From NCBI GenBank assembly GCA_945862065.1, contig CAMAWT010000006.1, positions 1 through 64,000 on the forward strand: 64,000 nucleotides of DNA. The letters run 5' to 3'. Under the pieces are notes generated by a model that worked only from the letters and a program-made list of their open reading frames with translations, made no database searches and had not been told where the DNA came from. The position numbers and the translations under genes were made by a program. Below, piece by piece: positions 45,207 through 54,098 of this stretch (positions are counted from its first letter, which is position 1; each line of letters begins with the position of its first letter). Source of the stretch: Flavobacterium psychrophilum (GTDB lineage: Bacteria > Bacteroidota > Bacteroidia > Flavobacteriales > Flavobacteriaceae).

Positions 45207-45579
45207 TTTTTGTTGGAGTTGATTTTTCTGAACTCATGTTGCAAGTTGCATTGAAAATAGCTCCTTGTTCAACAGATAGTTTGCCACAAATTACTTCTCC
45301 TTTTACATAAGCTCCTTCTTTTAAAGTCAAAGTTTCTGAAACTTGTATTTTGCCTTCAAATTTGCCCTCAATATCACAATTTTCACAAACTATATTTCCC
45401 AAAACACTTCCTGTTGGCCCAACAACCAACTTTCCTGTAGATTCAAAATCTCCTACTAATTGTCCATCCAATCTAAAATCGGCAGACGATTGAATATTTC
45501 CTTTTATAGCTGTTCCTTCTACAATTCGGTTCGTTTTTCCTAATAAATCGGTGTATGGTTTTTTATTTTTTTCAAACAT
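45181..45579 (-). CDS. Bactofilin (polymer-forming cytoskeletal protein)
   Basis: A 132-residue protein of the bactofilin (DUF583) family. The repeated short beta-helix motif is seen from about 18 to 110 (IVEGTAIKGNIQSSADFRLDGQLVG, KLVVGPTGSVLGNIVCENCDIEGKFEG). The flanks are disordered and charged, the C-terminal end being SEKSTPTKNAKEQSEK. It polymerises into filaments without nucleotides. It lies 5 bases after the sprE-like gene. Confidence 0.93.
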   Translation of the reverse strand: MFEKNKKPYTDLLGKTNRIVEGTAIKGNIQSSADFRLDGQLVGDFESTGKLVVGPTGSVLGNIVCENCDIEGKFEGKIQVSETLTLKEGAYVKGEVICGKLSVEQGAIFNATCNMSSEKSTPTKNAKEQSEK

Positions 45580-45584
45580 GATTT

Positions 45585-48458
45585 TTATTTTTTTATTACT
45601 GGTTGAGTTATTTGTTCTGGCAAATCGAGTCCTTCTGGAAAACCGTTTGTATTTATTCCGTCTCCAAGTAAATCTGATTTTTGATTAGGAGTATTTTCTG
45701 TTGCCTTTTTATCTTTTGATTCTGGTTTAACATTATTAAGTGCATTTTTAACAGCTTCTTTAGTCACACTTGTATTCTTTTCTGTATCAGAAATTACCGT
45801 TGAGTTTACAGTTAATTCTTTTAATTCAATTGGTTTTGACAGCCAATTTTCTGTATTATACTCTTGAAATAATTTCTTCATTTGTACAATTTTATAATTT
45901 TCATTTGAAATTATAATGGCCAAGTCTTCTACTTTATATTCTTTAATTTCTTTTAATACTATGGATGCATTGGTTGCTCCTTCTTTAGATTTAAATCCAT
46001 GAACAACTATAAAATTTTGATCTAATGTATAAATATCTGTTGACAAAATTAAATTATCTGACGAACGGTCTTTTATAAACAATGTTAATTTATCAATAAG
46101 TTTTTCTTTGCTTTTATCTGTTAAATCGTTTACATGATAGATAATTTTCCAGCTAACTGGGGTTTCTGAATTGAATGTAAGTGATTCTAAATAAGGTATT
46201 CTTGAAGAAATATAGCTTTCTGCTTCTTTCCCTTCTTTAGAATTTGGATAATTCAGCGCTATGTAATTTAAATGGTTTTTGTATTCATTCAAACCTTTAA
46301 GTTTTGCCAATAAATTTGCTTTTAAAAACTCAAGCTTAGGCAAAATATCTTCTCCTGTATATTGTTCGATTGCTAGATTTGTTTTCGAATAGGCCTCTCT
46401 CAACAAGCCACTTTCATATTCTCTATACAAAGAGGTAAACATGTCTTCGGGGGATAATGTGCTTTGAGTTTTTGTTTCAGTATTGTTAATAATTTGAGCA
46501 TATCTTGAATCAGGATACATTTTCGAAATTTTCTCTTTCATTGCAGCTGCTTTAGATTTGTCTACAATTTCATAAATTTTATACAAATTATACATGGCAG
46601 GCAAAATCAATCGCTCTTCGGGTTGGTTCAGTAATAATTTTTCTAATTTATCAGAAGCTCTTGCATACTCTTTAAATTTTTCTTTATAAATAACACCCAA
46701 TTGATAGTAAGCAAAATTTCTATCTTTCACTAAATTGGCAATTGTATCTGTATTTGTTGGTAATTGATTGGTATAAAACGCAACCGTATATTCCTCTTTG
46801 AGTTCTTCATTCTCCTTTGTTGACGAATTATCAGTTAGATTTTCATCGGAATTGGCTGGGTCCTCTTCTGAAGCATTTGCACCAGATTTGGCCAATCTCC
46901 AGTTTTCACCAACGGTTCTATTTCCCCATTTTTTCTTAAATTCTAACTTTCCAAAAGCAACCGTTGTAGGGTTATAAAAGTAAAAATTTGATGAGTTGTT
47001 TTGTTTAATGGGTGCAATAGCTACTGGCTTTGGAGCGATTTGACTTAATTCAGAATTTTTGGCATTTGCTTCTTTTATAGCATTTAGTTTGGCTTTATCA
47101 GCTTCCAATTTTTCTTTGGCTACTGCTTCTTTCTTTAATTTTTCGATGTGTTTTTGATAAAAAATACCGCGCTCAGCAACCGACATGGCAACTATATTTA
47201 AAATGCTATCATTTTTTTGAGCGATGGTTTCGTATTTAATAACATCAACTAGATTTTCTCTTTTTTTAAGTATTGCTTTTGCCTCTCTAGATTTTGGATT
47301 CATTGCTACTAAAGTACTGTCATAGTATTTTCCGGCAATTTCATACAACGATTTGTTAAAGTTAATTTCTGCAATGTTTCTATAATTTGATGCTTCTAAA
47401 TAGGTGTCTTCTTTTTTTAATTTTAATGATTTATTGTAAAATGTAACGGCTTCAACTGGTTTGTTTACTTTTTCATAAAACAAACCCAATTGATGATTCA
47501 GCACATCCAAAAAAGGACGATTTTCTCTATCTTCCAATAATTTGTTATATTTTTTTAAGAACGCAACCGTATCGCCTTTTTTTACATCAAATTGAAGTGC
47601 TTGCTTGGCATGAGCCTGAATCACATAATTACGTGATGATTTTCGGTTCATTTTTATTATTTCCTGATAAACGGCAAAAGCACTGTCTTTGTATCCTAAT
47701 TGCTCATATAACTGACCAAGTATGAATCGATAACGTGCTTTTTCTTCGTTTTGTTTAGTGTATTGCGTTGCCAATTTTAATTTTGAAACCGCACTATCTT
47801 TTTCTTTAATATTAATAAATGCTTGAGCTAAAGTTGCATTGGCATCAGCAAATATTTGATCTTTAAACTCAATATCTTTCAACAATCGTCTCAAATTATT
47901 AATAGCCAATTCGTCATTGTCCATTCGCATATTTGTTTTTTCTCTCCAAATTCTTACCTCATGAATTTTATCACTTAAAGGATATTTGTACAAAACATAG
48001 TTGAATGCTTCTAAAGCCGGCACAAATCTTTGATCGTAATATCTTGTTTTGCCAAGCAATAAATGAGCTTCGTCCATCTGCGGATTTTTTTCGCTCCCTC
48101 CAATATTCATGGAATGCTTTTGGATGGCTTTTGTGGCTTTCTCTTCTGCTCGTTCAAAGTTGGAGTTTTTGGTTTTTTCATTTTCAAAACCATCTGTAGA
48201 TACTTGCATTCTTTCCACTGGAAGAATTTCCCAAAAATTATCTTTGTACTTCGACTTTAAGCCTGAAATTCCTTTGTCTAAGGCAATTCCACCATTATAA
48301 AGGATGTTATATTCGGTGCTTAAAGCATGTGAATTTCTAGACAAAAAAGTGTTTTTCTTGGTAGAACAAGCTACTAAGAAAATCAATATCCCTAGAAATA
48401 ACAGGGTTTTATATGTTTTGGTTCTCAATGTAATAACGTTTTTAAAATAACTTAACAA
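45585..48458 (-). CDS. TPR lipoprotein, SprE/PorW-like T9SS component
   Basis: A 957-residue lipoprotein (LLFLGILIFLVACSTKKN; Cys ~31) with many TPR-type repeats in the N-terminal half and an acidic/Ser-rich tail. The start HALSTEYNILYNGGIALDKG and the NPTTVAFGKLEFKKKWGNRTVGENWRLA segment fit my memory of SprE/PorW proteins, which are needed for type IX secretion and gliding in Flavobacterium johnsoniae. Its placement upstream of bactofilin and the atp genes also fits what I recall. The several T9SS-tagged proteases in this window would depend on such a system. Length, lipobox and repeats support the call; no database check was possible. Confidence 0.82.
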   Translation of the reverse strand: MLSYFKNVITLRTKTYKTLLFLGILIFLVACSTKKNTFLSRNSHALSTEYNILYNGGIALDKGISGLKSKYKDNFWEILPVERMQVSTDGFENEKTKNSNFERAEEKATKAIQKHSMNIGGSEKNPQMDEAHLLLGKTRYYDQRFVPALEAFNYVLYKYPLSDKIHEVRIWREKTNMRMDNDELAINNLRRLLKDIEFKDQIFADANATLAQAFINIKEKDSAVSKLKLATQYTKQNEEKARYRFILGQLYEQLGYKDSAFAVYQEIIKMNRKSSRNYVIQAHAKQALQFDVKKGDTVAFLKKYNKLLEDRENRPFLDVLNHQLGLFYEKVNKPVEAVTFYNKSLKLKKEDTYLEASNYRNIAEINFNKSLYEIAGKYYDSTLVAMNPKSREAKAILKKRENLVDVIKYETIAQKNDSILNIVAMSVAERGIFYQKHIEKLKKEAVAKEKLEADKAKLNAIKEANAKNSELSQIAPKPVAIAPIKQNNSSNFYFYNPTTVAFGKLEFKKKWGNRTVGENWRLAKSGANASEEDPANSDENLTDNSSTKENEELKEEYTVAFYTNQLPTNTDTIANLVKDRNFAYYQLGVIYKEKFKEYARASDKLEKLLLNQPEERLILPAMYNLYKIYEIVDKSKAAAMKEKISKMYPDSRYAQIINNTETKTQSTLSPEDMFTSLYREYESGLLREAYSKTNLAIEQYTGEDILPKLEFLKANLLAKLKGLNEYKNHLNYIALNYPNSKEGKEAESYISSRIPYLESLTFNSETPVSWKIIYHVNDLTDKSKEKLIDKLTLFIKDRSSDNLILSTDIYTLDQNFIVVHGFKSKEGATNASIVLKEIKEYKVEDLAIIISNENYKIVQMKKLFQEYNTENWLSKPIELKELTVNSTVISDTEKNTSVTKEAVKNALNNVKPESKDKKATENTPNQKSDLLGDGINTNGFPEGLDLPEQITQPVIKK

Positions 48459-48676
48459 AGGCGTTTTTAGTATATCAACCGGTAAAATTACATTTCTTTT
48501 TGATATGATAAAATAAATTAATGTTATTTATAATGTCTATCTGAAAGTTTACATAAAAAAATTTGCGATTTCTATATTTTTGTTTCGAAAAAAAATAAAA
48601 ATAAGTAACTCAACGCTTATTGTTCCTCCATTTTCAAAAAAGAACTATCTTTATGCCTCAATAAAACAGCAAGATT

Positions 48677-49633
48677 TTGAAACAACAAGACATAAAGATT
48701 CTGCATATCGACTCCAATCATCCGCTTCTTTGGAATCAACTAGAAGAGGCAGGCTTTTGCAACGAACAAGATTTTATTTCAACCAAAGATCAAATTGAAG
48801 ATAAAATCCAAAATTATCACGGAATTATTATTCGAAGTCGTTTCAAAATTGACAAAGCTTTTCTCGACAAAGCAACCCAACTACAGTTTATTGCTAGAGT
48901 GGGTGCAGGCCTTGAAAGCATTGACTGTGAATATGCACTTGAAAAAAATATCCATCTTATTGCCGCTCCTGAAGGAAATGCCAATGCTGTTGGTGAGCAT
49001 GCGCTAGGCATGTTGCTTTCCATCATGAATCACCTCAATCGTGCCGATAAAATGGTACGCAATGGCAAATGGATTCGCGAAGGCAACAGAGGGTTTGAAC
49101 TGGAACAAAAAACCATCGGAATTATTGGTTATGGCAACATGGGAAAATCGTTTGCCAAAAAACTTCGTGGTTTTGATGTAAAAGTTATTTGTTATGATAT
49201 TAAAGAAAAGGTGGGTGATCAAAATGCGGAACAAGTAGATTTGGAAACATTCAAACAACAAACAGATGTGTTAAGTCTTCATTTGCCATGGACACCCGAT
49301 ACGCATAAAATGGTCAATTCAGATTTTATTCATTCGTTTCAAAAACCGTTTTGGTTCATTAATACGTCTCGTGGTAATAATGTAGAAACTGCCGATTTGG
49401 TTTCTGCTTTAAAATCAGGTAAAGTACTCGGTGCCGCTTTGGATGTTTTGGAATACGAAAAATTATCTTTTGAAAATTTATTTGTTACCGAAGAAAAACC
49501 CGAGGCCTTTAATTATTTGCTTCAAGCAGAAAATGTATTGTTAACGCCACATATTGCTGGTTGGACGTTTGAAAGTCATGAGAAATTAGCGCAGGTTATT
49601 GTAGATAAGATAAAGGTTTTTTTTAGTGAATAG
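48677..49633 (+). CDS. D-2-hydroxyacid dehydrogenase family protein, apparent TTG start
   Basis: A 318-residue NAD-dependent dehydrogenase. The nucleotide-binding loop is TIGIIGYGNMGKSFAKKL (GxGxxG near 147-152), and the catalytic Arg and His regions are VLSLHLPWTPDTHK and LLTPHIAGWT. Whether the substrate is phosphoglycerate (SerA type) or another 2-hydroxyacid is open. No ATG is available: the frame has a stop at 48662-48664 and the next Met is well inside the fold. Homologues as I remember them begin MKILHID; here that position reads IKILHID (ATA), preceded by TTG at 48677. Confidence 0.88.
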   Translation: MKQQDIKILHIDSNHPLLWNQLEEAGFCNEQDFISTKDQIEDKIQNYHGIIIRSRFKIDKAFLDKATQLQFIARVGAGLESIDCEYALEKNIHLIAAPEGNANAVGEHALGMLLSIMNHLNRADKMVRNGKWIREGNRGFELEQKTIGIIGYGNMGKSFAKKLRGFDVKVICYDIKEKVGDQNAEQVDLETFKQQTDVLSLHLPWTPDTHKMVNSDFIHSFQKPFWFINTSRGNNVETADLVSALKSGKVLGAALDVLEYEKLSFENLFVTEEKPEAFNYLLQAENVLLTPHIAGWTFESHEKLAQVIVDKIKVFFSE

Positions 49634-49777
49634 TAGATAAAAATTAATGATTAAAAACTCAAAAACTACCCGAAAAGTCCAATAGTTCCTTGATGCTATG
49701 CAATTGTCTTCAGACCTGGCAGCAAAAGTTCAACCTCTAACAGGCTTTTTAACTTGAAACATGCAACAAAAAGTGAA

Positions 49778-49903
49778 CTGAAAAACTACTTGTCAGGTTT
49801 AGCCCCGATGGAGCCGATATCCTCCCGCAGTCCCGTAGGGCAAGGGAGATAAAGGCGAGAGCGGGACCAGACGTCTTTTGAAATGGGATGTTGTTGCTTC
49901 TAA
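49778..49903 (+). repeat. Dispersed repeat A, copy 4
   Basis: It starts CTGAAAAACTACTTGTC, then GGTTTAGCCCCGATGGAGCC, the GTCCCGTAGGGCAAGGGAG core, and ends TTGTTGCTTCTAAAG, 17 bases before the stop of the convergent acyltransferase gene. The leader is shared with copy 2. The other ~140 bases after the dehydrogenase stop show nothing else. Confidence 0.87.
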
Positions 49904-49919
49904 AGAAAAAAAAAGCGTT

Positions 49920-51722
49920 TTACTCCTGCTTCTCACTCAATTTTCGTTCCAATTCGGCTTGAAATTCTTCCATAACCGGTTTCATGGTGCTTTCAGGGAT
50001 ATCGGCAATTCGAATGTACATCAATCCATCAACACTGTTGTTAAAAAGCGGATCGACGTTAAAAGCCACCAAACGTGCATTTTGCTTGATGTATTTTTTG
50101 ATAAGCACAGGAAGTCTCAAATTTCCTGGTTCTAGTTCGTCGATGATTTTATCAAATTTATTCAAATCGGCTTCGGCTTCATCAAAAATAAAGTCTTTGT
50201 CGGCATCTTTTAATTTTACTTTGAACTCTTTTTTAGGGTGAATGTATTGCGCAATGTAGGGATCATAATAATTAGACTTCATAAATTCAATCATCAACGA
50301 TTTTGAAAAATCAGAAAATTGATTGCTTATACTTACGCCACCTAACAAGAAATTGTGTTCTGGGTAACGCAAAGTGGTATGGATAATTCCGCGCCAAAGC
50401 AAGAACAAAGGCATGGGTTTTTGTTGGTATTCTTTGATGATAAAAGCGCGTCCCATTTCGATAGAATGGTGCATCATGTCGTGAAGTTCAGACTCAAATC
50501 GGAAGAGATCATTCAGATAAAAACCAGCCATTCCATATATTGGGTATATTTCAGATCCAAGTCCCATGCGGTAAGCTCCAGCAACTTTTTGCGCCTCGTC
50601 ATCCCACAAAAACATGTGGTAATAGTATTTGTCAAATTTATCTAAATCTATCGATTCATTGGTGCCTTCGCCTACTTCTCTAAAAGTAATTTCGCGCAAG
50701 CAACCTATTTCGTGAACAATATTAGGAATAGCTTCGGCTTTGCAAAAAAAGACTTCGTAGTTTTTACTTTGTAACAATCGGCTATCTGTTTTACGAAGTT
50801 CAGCAACTTCTTCAATCATTTTTTCTTGATTGGCAGGCAACGCAATTTTTTTAGGACTTTTCGGGACTTTAAAGTTTGGAACATTGATAAACTTGGTATT
50901 TTCGTCAAATGCATTTGAAAGAATGTATGTTTTGCGTCTTAAAAATTCTGAATAATCTTCAATCGATTTATATTCGTTTTGTTCTGCAACAGAGATTGCT
51001 TTTCCGATTCGAACTTTAATCACTCTGTTTTTTTGCGTCAAAAGTTCAGAAGGTAATTTTGCAGTTCGCAAAGTGTCGCTTATTTTGGAAAGAAAATAAA
51101 ACAAACCGCTATTTTTTGCATGAAAATAAATGGGAACAACCGGAACCTGCGCTTTTCTTAACACTTTTATAGCGCCTTCTTCCCAAGGTTTGTCAACTAC
51201 AAGTTTGCCATCTTTATAAGTTGAAACTTCGCCCGCAGGAAACATCCCTAGAGGTTTGCCTTCGCTTAAATGACGGAGTGTTTCTTTGATTCCAATAACA
51301 CTCGATTTGGCGTCTTTGTGGTTTTCAAATGGATTGACCGGCATGATAAATGGTTTCATTGGCTCAATTCGGTGCAACAAAAAGTTGGCAATAATTTTAA
51401 AATTGGGCTCTCTGTCTAACATTAATTTTAGAAGTAAAATTCCGTCAATTCCTCCAAGAGGGTGGTTCGAAACTGTTATATAAGCGCCACTTTTTGGCAA
51501 TCTTTTTAAATCTTCTTTTGGGATTTCAAATTTTATCTGAAACTCATCTAGTAGCGCATTCAAAAAATCAACATCATTAAGATGCTTGTGTTTATTATAA
51601 ACCTTATTAATAGTAGAAATTTTAAGCACTTTCATTAGTATCCAACCAGCAAAAGTTCCCAAAAAACCATATTTATCAGCGTTTATTGCTTTTGCAACTT
51701 CTTTAGCAGTAACTATTCCCAT
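49920..51722 (-). CDS. OlsF-like bifunctional acyltransferase (PlsC + OlsB/GNAT-like), ornithine-lipid type
   Basis: A 600-residue fusion. The N-terminal half (~60-290) is a lysophospholipid acyltransferase domain with NHPLGGIDG at 86-94 (catalytic His87, Asp93) and a FPAGEVSTY-type EGTR-like block. The C-terminal half (~320-590) is a GNAT-fold domain like OlsB/haemolysin acyltransferases (ITFREVGEGTNESIDLDKFDKYYYHMFLWDDEAQKVAGAYRMGLG). This order is that reported for OlsF, which makes ornithine lipid in two steps; an OlsF homologue of Flavobacterium johnsoniae is reported to do so. Activity here is inferred from architecture. Confidence 0.83.
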   Translation of the reverse strand: MGIVTAKEVAKAINADKYGFLGTFAGWILMKVLKISTINKVYNKHKHLNDVDFLNALLDEFQIKFEIPKEDLKRLPKSGAYITVSNHPLGGIDGILLLKLMLDREPNFKIIANFLLHRIEPMKPFIMPVNPFENHKDAKSSVIGIKETLRHLSEGKPLGMFPAGEVSTYKDGKLVVDKPWEEGAIKVLRKAQVPVVPIYFHAKNSGLFYFLSKISDTLRTAKLPSELLTQKNRVIKVRIGKAISVAEQNEYKSIEDYSEFLRRKTYILSNAFDENTKFINVPNFKVPKSPKKIALPANQEKMIEEVAELRKTDSRLLQSKNYEVFFCKAEAIPNIVHEIGCLREITFREVGEGTNESIDLDKFDKYYYHMFLWDDEAQKVAGAYRMGLGSEIYPIYGMAGFYLNDLFRFESELHDMMHHSIEMGRAFIIKEYQQKPMPLFLLWRGIIHTTLRYPEHNFLLGGVSISNQFSDFSKSLMIEFMKSNYYDPYIAQYIHPKKEFKVKLKDADKDFIFDEAEADLNKFDKIIDELEPGNLRLPVLIKKYIKQNARLVAFNVDPLFNNSVDGLMYIRIADIPESTMKPVMEEFQAELERKLSEKQE

Positions 51723-51887
51723 TTATGTAAATTTCGAATTAGACCAAGATACAAAGATAACAATTCTATTGTAACCGTATTTTAAAAAATGAATAATTAA
51801 AAAAAGGTTAAAGATTTATAATAATTTTAGTTATGATACTGCAATTATAATGGTTTTTATTTACTTTTGAACTTCAAAAAATGTCAC

Positions 51888-52652
51888 ATGAGAATCATTT
51901 CGTATAATGTCAACGGAATTAGAGCTGCCATCACTAAAGGATTTTTAGAATGGTTGCAACAAGCCAATCCGGATGTGATTTGTCTGCAAGAAATTAAGGC
52001 AAATCAAGATCAAATTCCAACAGAAGATATAACTGCTGCTGGATATCCGTTTCAATATTATTTTTCTGCAGAAAAAAAAGGATACAGTGGTGTAGCTGTT
52101 TTGTGTAAAAAAGAACCCAAAAACATCGTTTACGGAACAGGAATTCAGCACATGGATTTTGAAGGTAGAAACCTCCGAGTAGATTTTGACGGGATTTCTG
52201 TAATGAGTTTATATTTGCCATCAGGATCCAATATGGACCGATTGGAATATAAGTTTCAGTATATGGATGAATTTCAAAATTACATCAACCACTTGAAAAA
52301 AGAAGTTCCAAATTTGGTTATTTGTGGCGATTACAACATTTGCCATGAGGCGATAGATATTCATGACCCTATTAGAAATGCCACGGTTTCTGGATTTTTG
52401 CCTTCTGAAAGAAAATGGTTAGATGGTTTTATGAAATCGGGATTTGTTGATAGTTTTAGGCATTTTAATAAAGAGCCAGACAATTATTCTTGGTGGAGTT
52501 ACCGAGCCGGAGCCAGAGGAAATAATAAAGGTTGGCGAATTGACTATAACTTGGTGAGCAATGCCATACAACATAAAATGACTCGCGCCGTTATTTTACC
52601 AGAAGCCAAACATTCAGACCATTGTCCTATAGTTGTTGAATTAGATTTTTAA
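51888..52652 (+). CDS. xth: Exodeoxyribonuclease III
   Basis: An AP endonuclease / 3'-5' exonuclease used in base-excision repair. From ATG 51888 (MRIISYNVNGIRAAITKGF) it has 254 residues. CLQEIKANQDQIP holds the metal-binding Glu, GYSGVAVLCK and NLVICGDYNICHEAIDIHDP hold the Asp/Asn pair, and the end has WRIDYNLVS ... KHSDHCPIVVELDF with the catalytic Asp-His. An in-frame ATG seven codons upstream is less typical. It is followed 19 bases later by the OmpA-like gene. Confidence 0.96.
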   Translation: MRIISYNVNGIRAAITKGFLEWLQQANPDVICLQEIKANQDQIPTEDITAAGYPFQYYFSAEKKGYSGVAVLCKKEPKNIVYGTGIQHMDFEGRNLRVDFDGISVMSLYLPSGSNMDRLEYKFQYMDEFQNYINHLKKEVPNLVICGDYNICHEAIDIHDPIRNATVSGFLPSERKWLDGFMKSGFVDSFRHFNKEPDNYSWWSYRAGARGNNKGWRIDYNLVSNAIQHKMTRAVILPEAKHSDHCPIVVELDF

Positions 52653-52671
52653 TTATAAAAACCCACATCAA

Positions 52672-53637
52672 ATGATAAAAAAAATTGCATTAGGATTGAT
52701 CGTTGTTTCCTTAACAACATCATGTGTTTCCAAAAAGATTTTCAATGAATTGGAAAATAAATTTACAGATTTAAAGAAAGAAAACAGAACATTATTGGAC
52801 ACCAATGAAGGGTTGACAAAGTCAAAAAATCAGTTGGAATTGGATTTAAATGCAGTTCAAACAGAACGCGATAACCTTAAATCGGAGCGCGATAAATTGG
52901 CAACCGATTTTTCGTCAACAAGCAAAAATTTAAAGGCACTTCAGGCTTCATACAATGCTTTAGAAAAAAATAGCGATGCGGCATTGAAATCCAATATGGA
53001 TAAAAACAGAGAGCTTTTAGCACAATTGGAAACCAAAGAAAAAACCTTGGCTATTGAGCAAGAACGATTAAATAAACTCAAATCTGAATTGGAATCGAGT
53101 TCCAAAAGATTGGCCGAATTAGAATCTTATATTGCAGCAAAAGAGGCAAGTATGCAAAAACTGAAAGAAACACTTTCAAAATCGTTAAAAGCATTTGAAG
53201 GAAAAGGACTTACCATTGAACAAAGAAATGGAAAGGTGTATGTTTCTATGGAAAATAAATTGCTTTTTCCAACAGGAAGTTGGGCTGTAAATGATGAAGG
53301 AAAGAAAGCTGTGGTGCTAGTTGGGAAAGTGTTGAGTGACAATCCTGATATTTCTGTTTTGATTGAAGGACATACCGATAATGATAAAATTTTAGGATCT
53401 ATTGGCGGCGGAATTGAAAGCAATTGGGACTTATCAACCAAAAGAGCTACAGCTATTGTTACTATTTTATCTGAAAATAAAGGAGTCAACAAACAAAATT
53501 TAACGGCAGCTGGTCGTGGAGAATTTGCTCCTTTGATGAGTAATGATTCGCCGGAAGGCAAGGCAAAAAACAGACGAATCGAAATTGTTTTAACTCCAAA
53601 ATTAGACGAAATTTCAAAAATGTTGAACGAATTGTAA
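52672..53637 (+). CDS. OmpA-family lipoprotein with coiled coil
   Basis: A 321-residue lipoprotein (signal KIALGLIVVSLTTSC, Cys 18) with a long coiled coil (~25-165) and a C-terminal OmpA domain (~185-310: LLFPTGSWAVNDEGKKAV, VLIEGHTDNDKI, LSTKRATAIVTIL, GRGEFAPLMSND, KNRRIEIVL). The OmpA domain would bind peptidoglycan and the lipid anchor would hold the outer membrane, so the protein spans the periplasm. It is the second gene of a group that runs on to the aldo-keto reductase. Confidence 0.94.
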   Translation: MIKKIALGLIVVSLTTSCVSKKIFNELENKFTDLKKENRTLLDTNEGLTKSKNQLELDLNAVQTERDNLKSERDKLATDFSSTSKNLKALQASYNALEKNSDAALKSNMDKNRELLAQLETKEKTLAIEQERLNKLKSELESSSKRLAELESYIAAKEASMQKLKETLSKSLKAFEGKGLTIEQRNGKVYVSMENKLLFPTGSWAVNDEGKKAVVLVGKVLSDNPDISVLIEGHTDNDKILGSIGGGIESNWDLSTKRATAIVTILSENKGVNKQNLTAAGRGEFAPLMSNDSPEGKAKNRRIEIVLTPKLDEISKMLNEL

Positions 53638-53642
53638 AAAAG

Positions 53643-54098
53643 ATGAACCCATTGCAACACTTGGTAGACCAGCTAGAAAATGCTATTCCAAAAACCAATA
53701 CATTTAATTTTGATGTGTCATCCAAGCAAGTAGGATGGCATATTGAACACAGTTTATTGGTTATAAATAAAATTGTAGCATCTGTTTTAGAGTCCAATCC
53801 AGATCATTTTGAGTCAAAATTTCACTTGAAACGATCGGTTATTTTTGCATTACAAATCATACCAAGAGGGAAAGTAAAAGCGCCCAAAATTGTTGTGCCT
53901 TCCGGCGAAATAACATCGAAAAGCATCCAAGAAAATCTGATTTTGACAAAGCAATATTTGGAAAAATTAGCAGCTTTAAAAGGCAATTATTTTTTTGTCC
54001 ATCCAATGTTTGATAAACTAAATGTAAAACAAACTGAAAAATTTCTTTACATTCACACAAAACACCATCTTAAAATAATTCAAGATATCTTAAAATAA
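53643..54098 (+). CDS. DinB-like / DUF1569-type protein
   Basis: A 151-residue, mostly helical cytoplasmic protein. Conserved His in a helical pattern (VGWHIEHSLLVINKI, FVHPMFDKLN, FLYIHTKHHLKIIQDIL) match the three-His metal site of the DinB/YfiT superfamily, of which DUF1569 is a part. Members bind a metal and some act as thiol transferases; the substrate here is unknown. It starts 5 bases after the OmpA stop and its last base overlaps the aldo-keto reductase start. Confidence 0.8.
   Translation: MNPLQHLVDQLENAIPKTNTFNFDVSSKQVGWHIEHSLLVINKIVASVLESNPDHFESKFHLKRSVIFALQIIPRGKVKAPKIVVPSGEITSKSIQENLILTKQYLEKLAALKGNYFFVHPMFDKLNVKQTEKFLYIHTKHHLKIIQDILK

Noticed and set aside
48580..48798. 72-aa frame overlapping the start of the dehydrogenase
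   Set aside because: It could have given the dehydrogenase an upstream partner, but it overlaps more than 120 bases of a solid gene in another frame and shows no domain.
53127..53660. 177-aa frame antisense to the OmpA-like gene
   Set aside because: Covered by a well-supported gene on the other strand; no recognisable motif.
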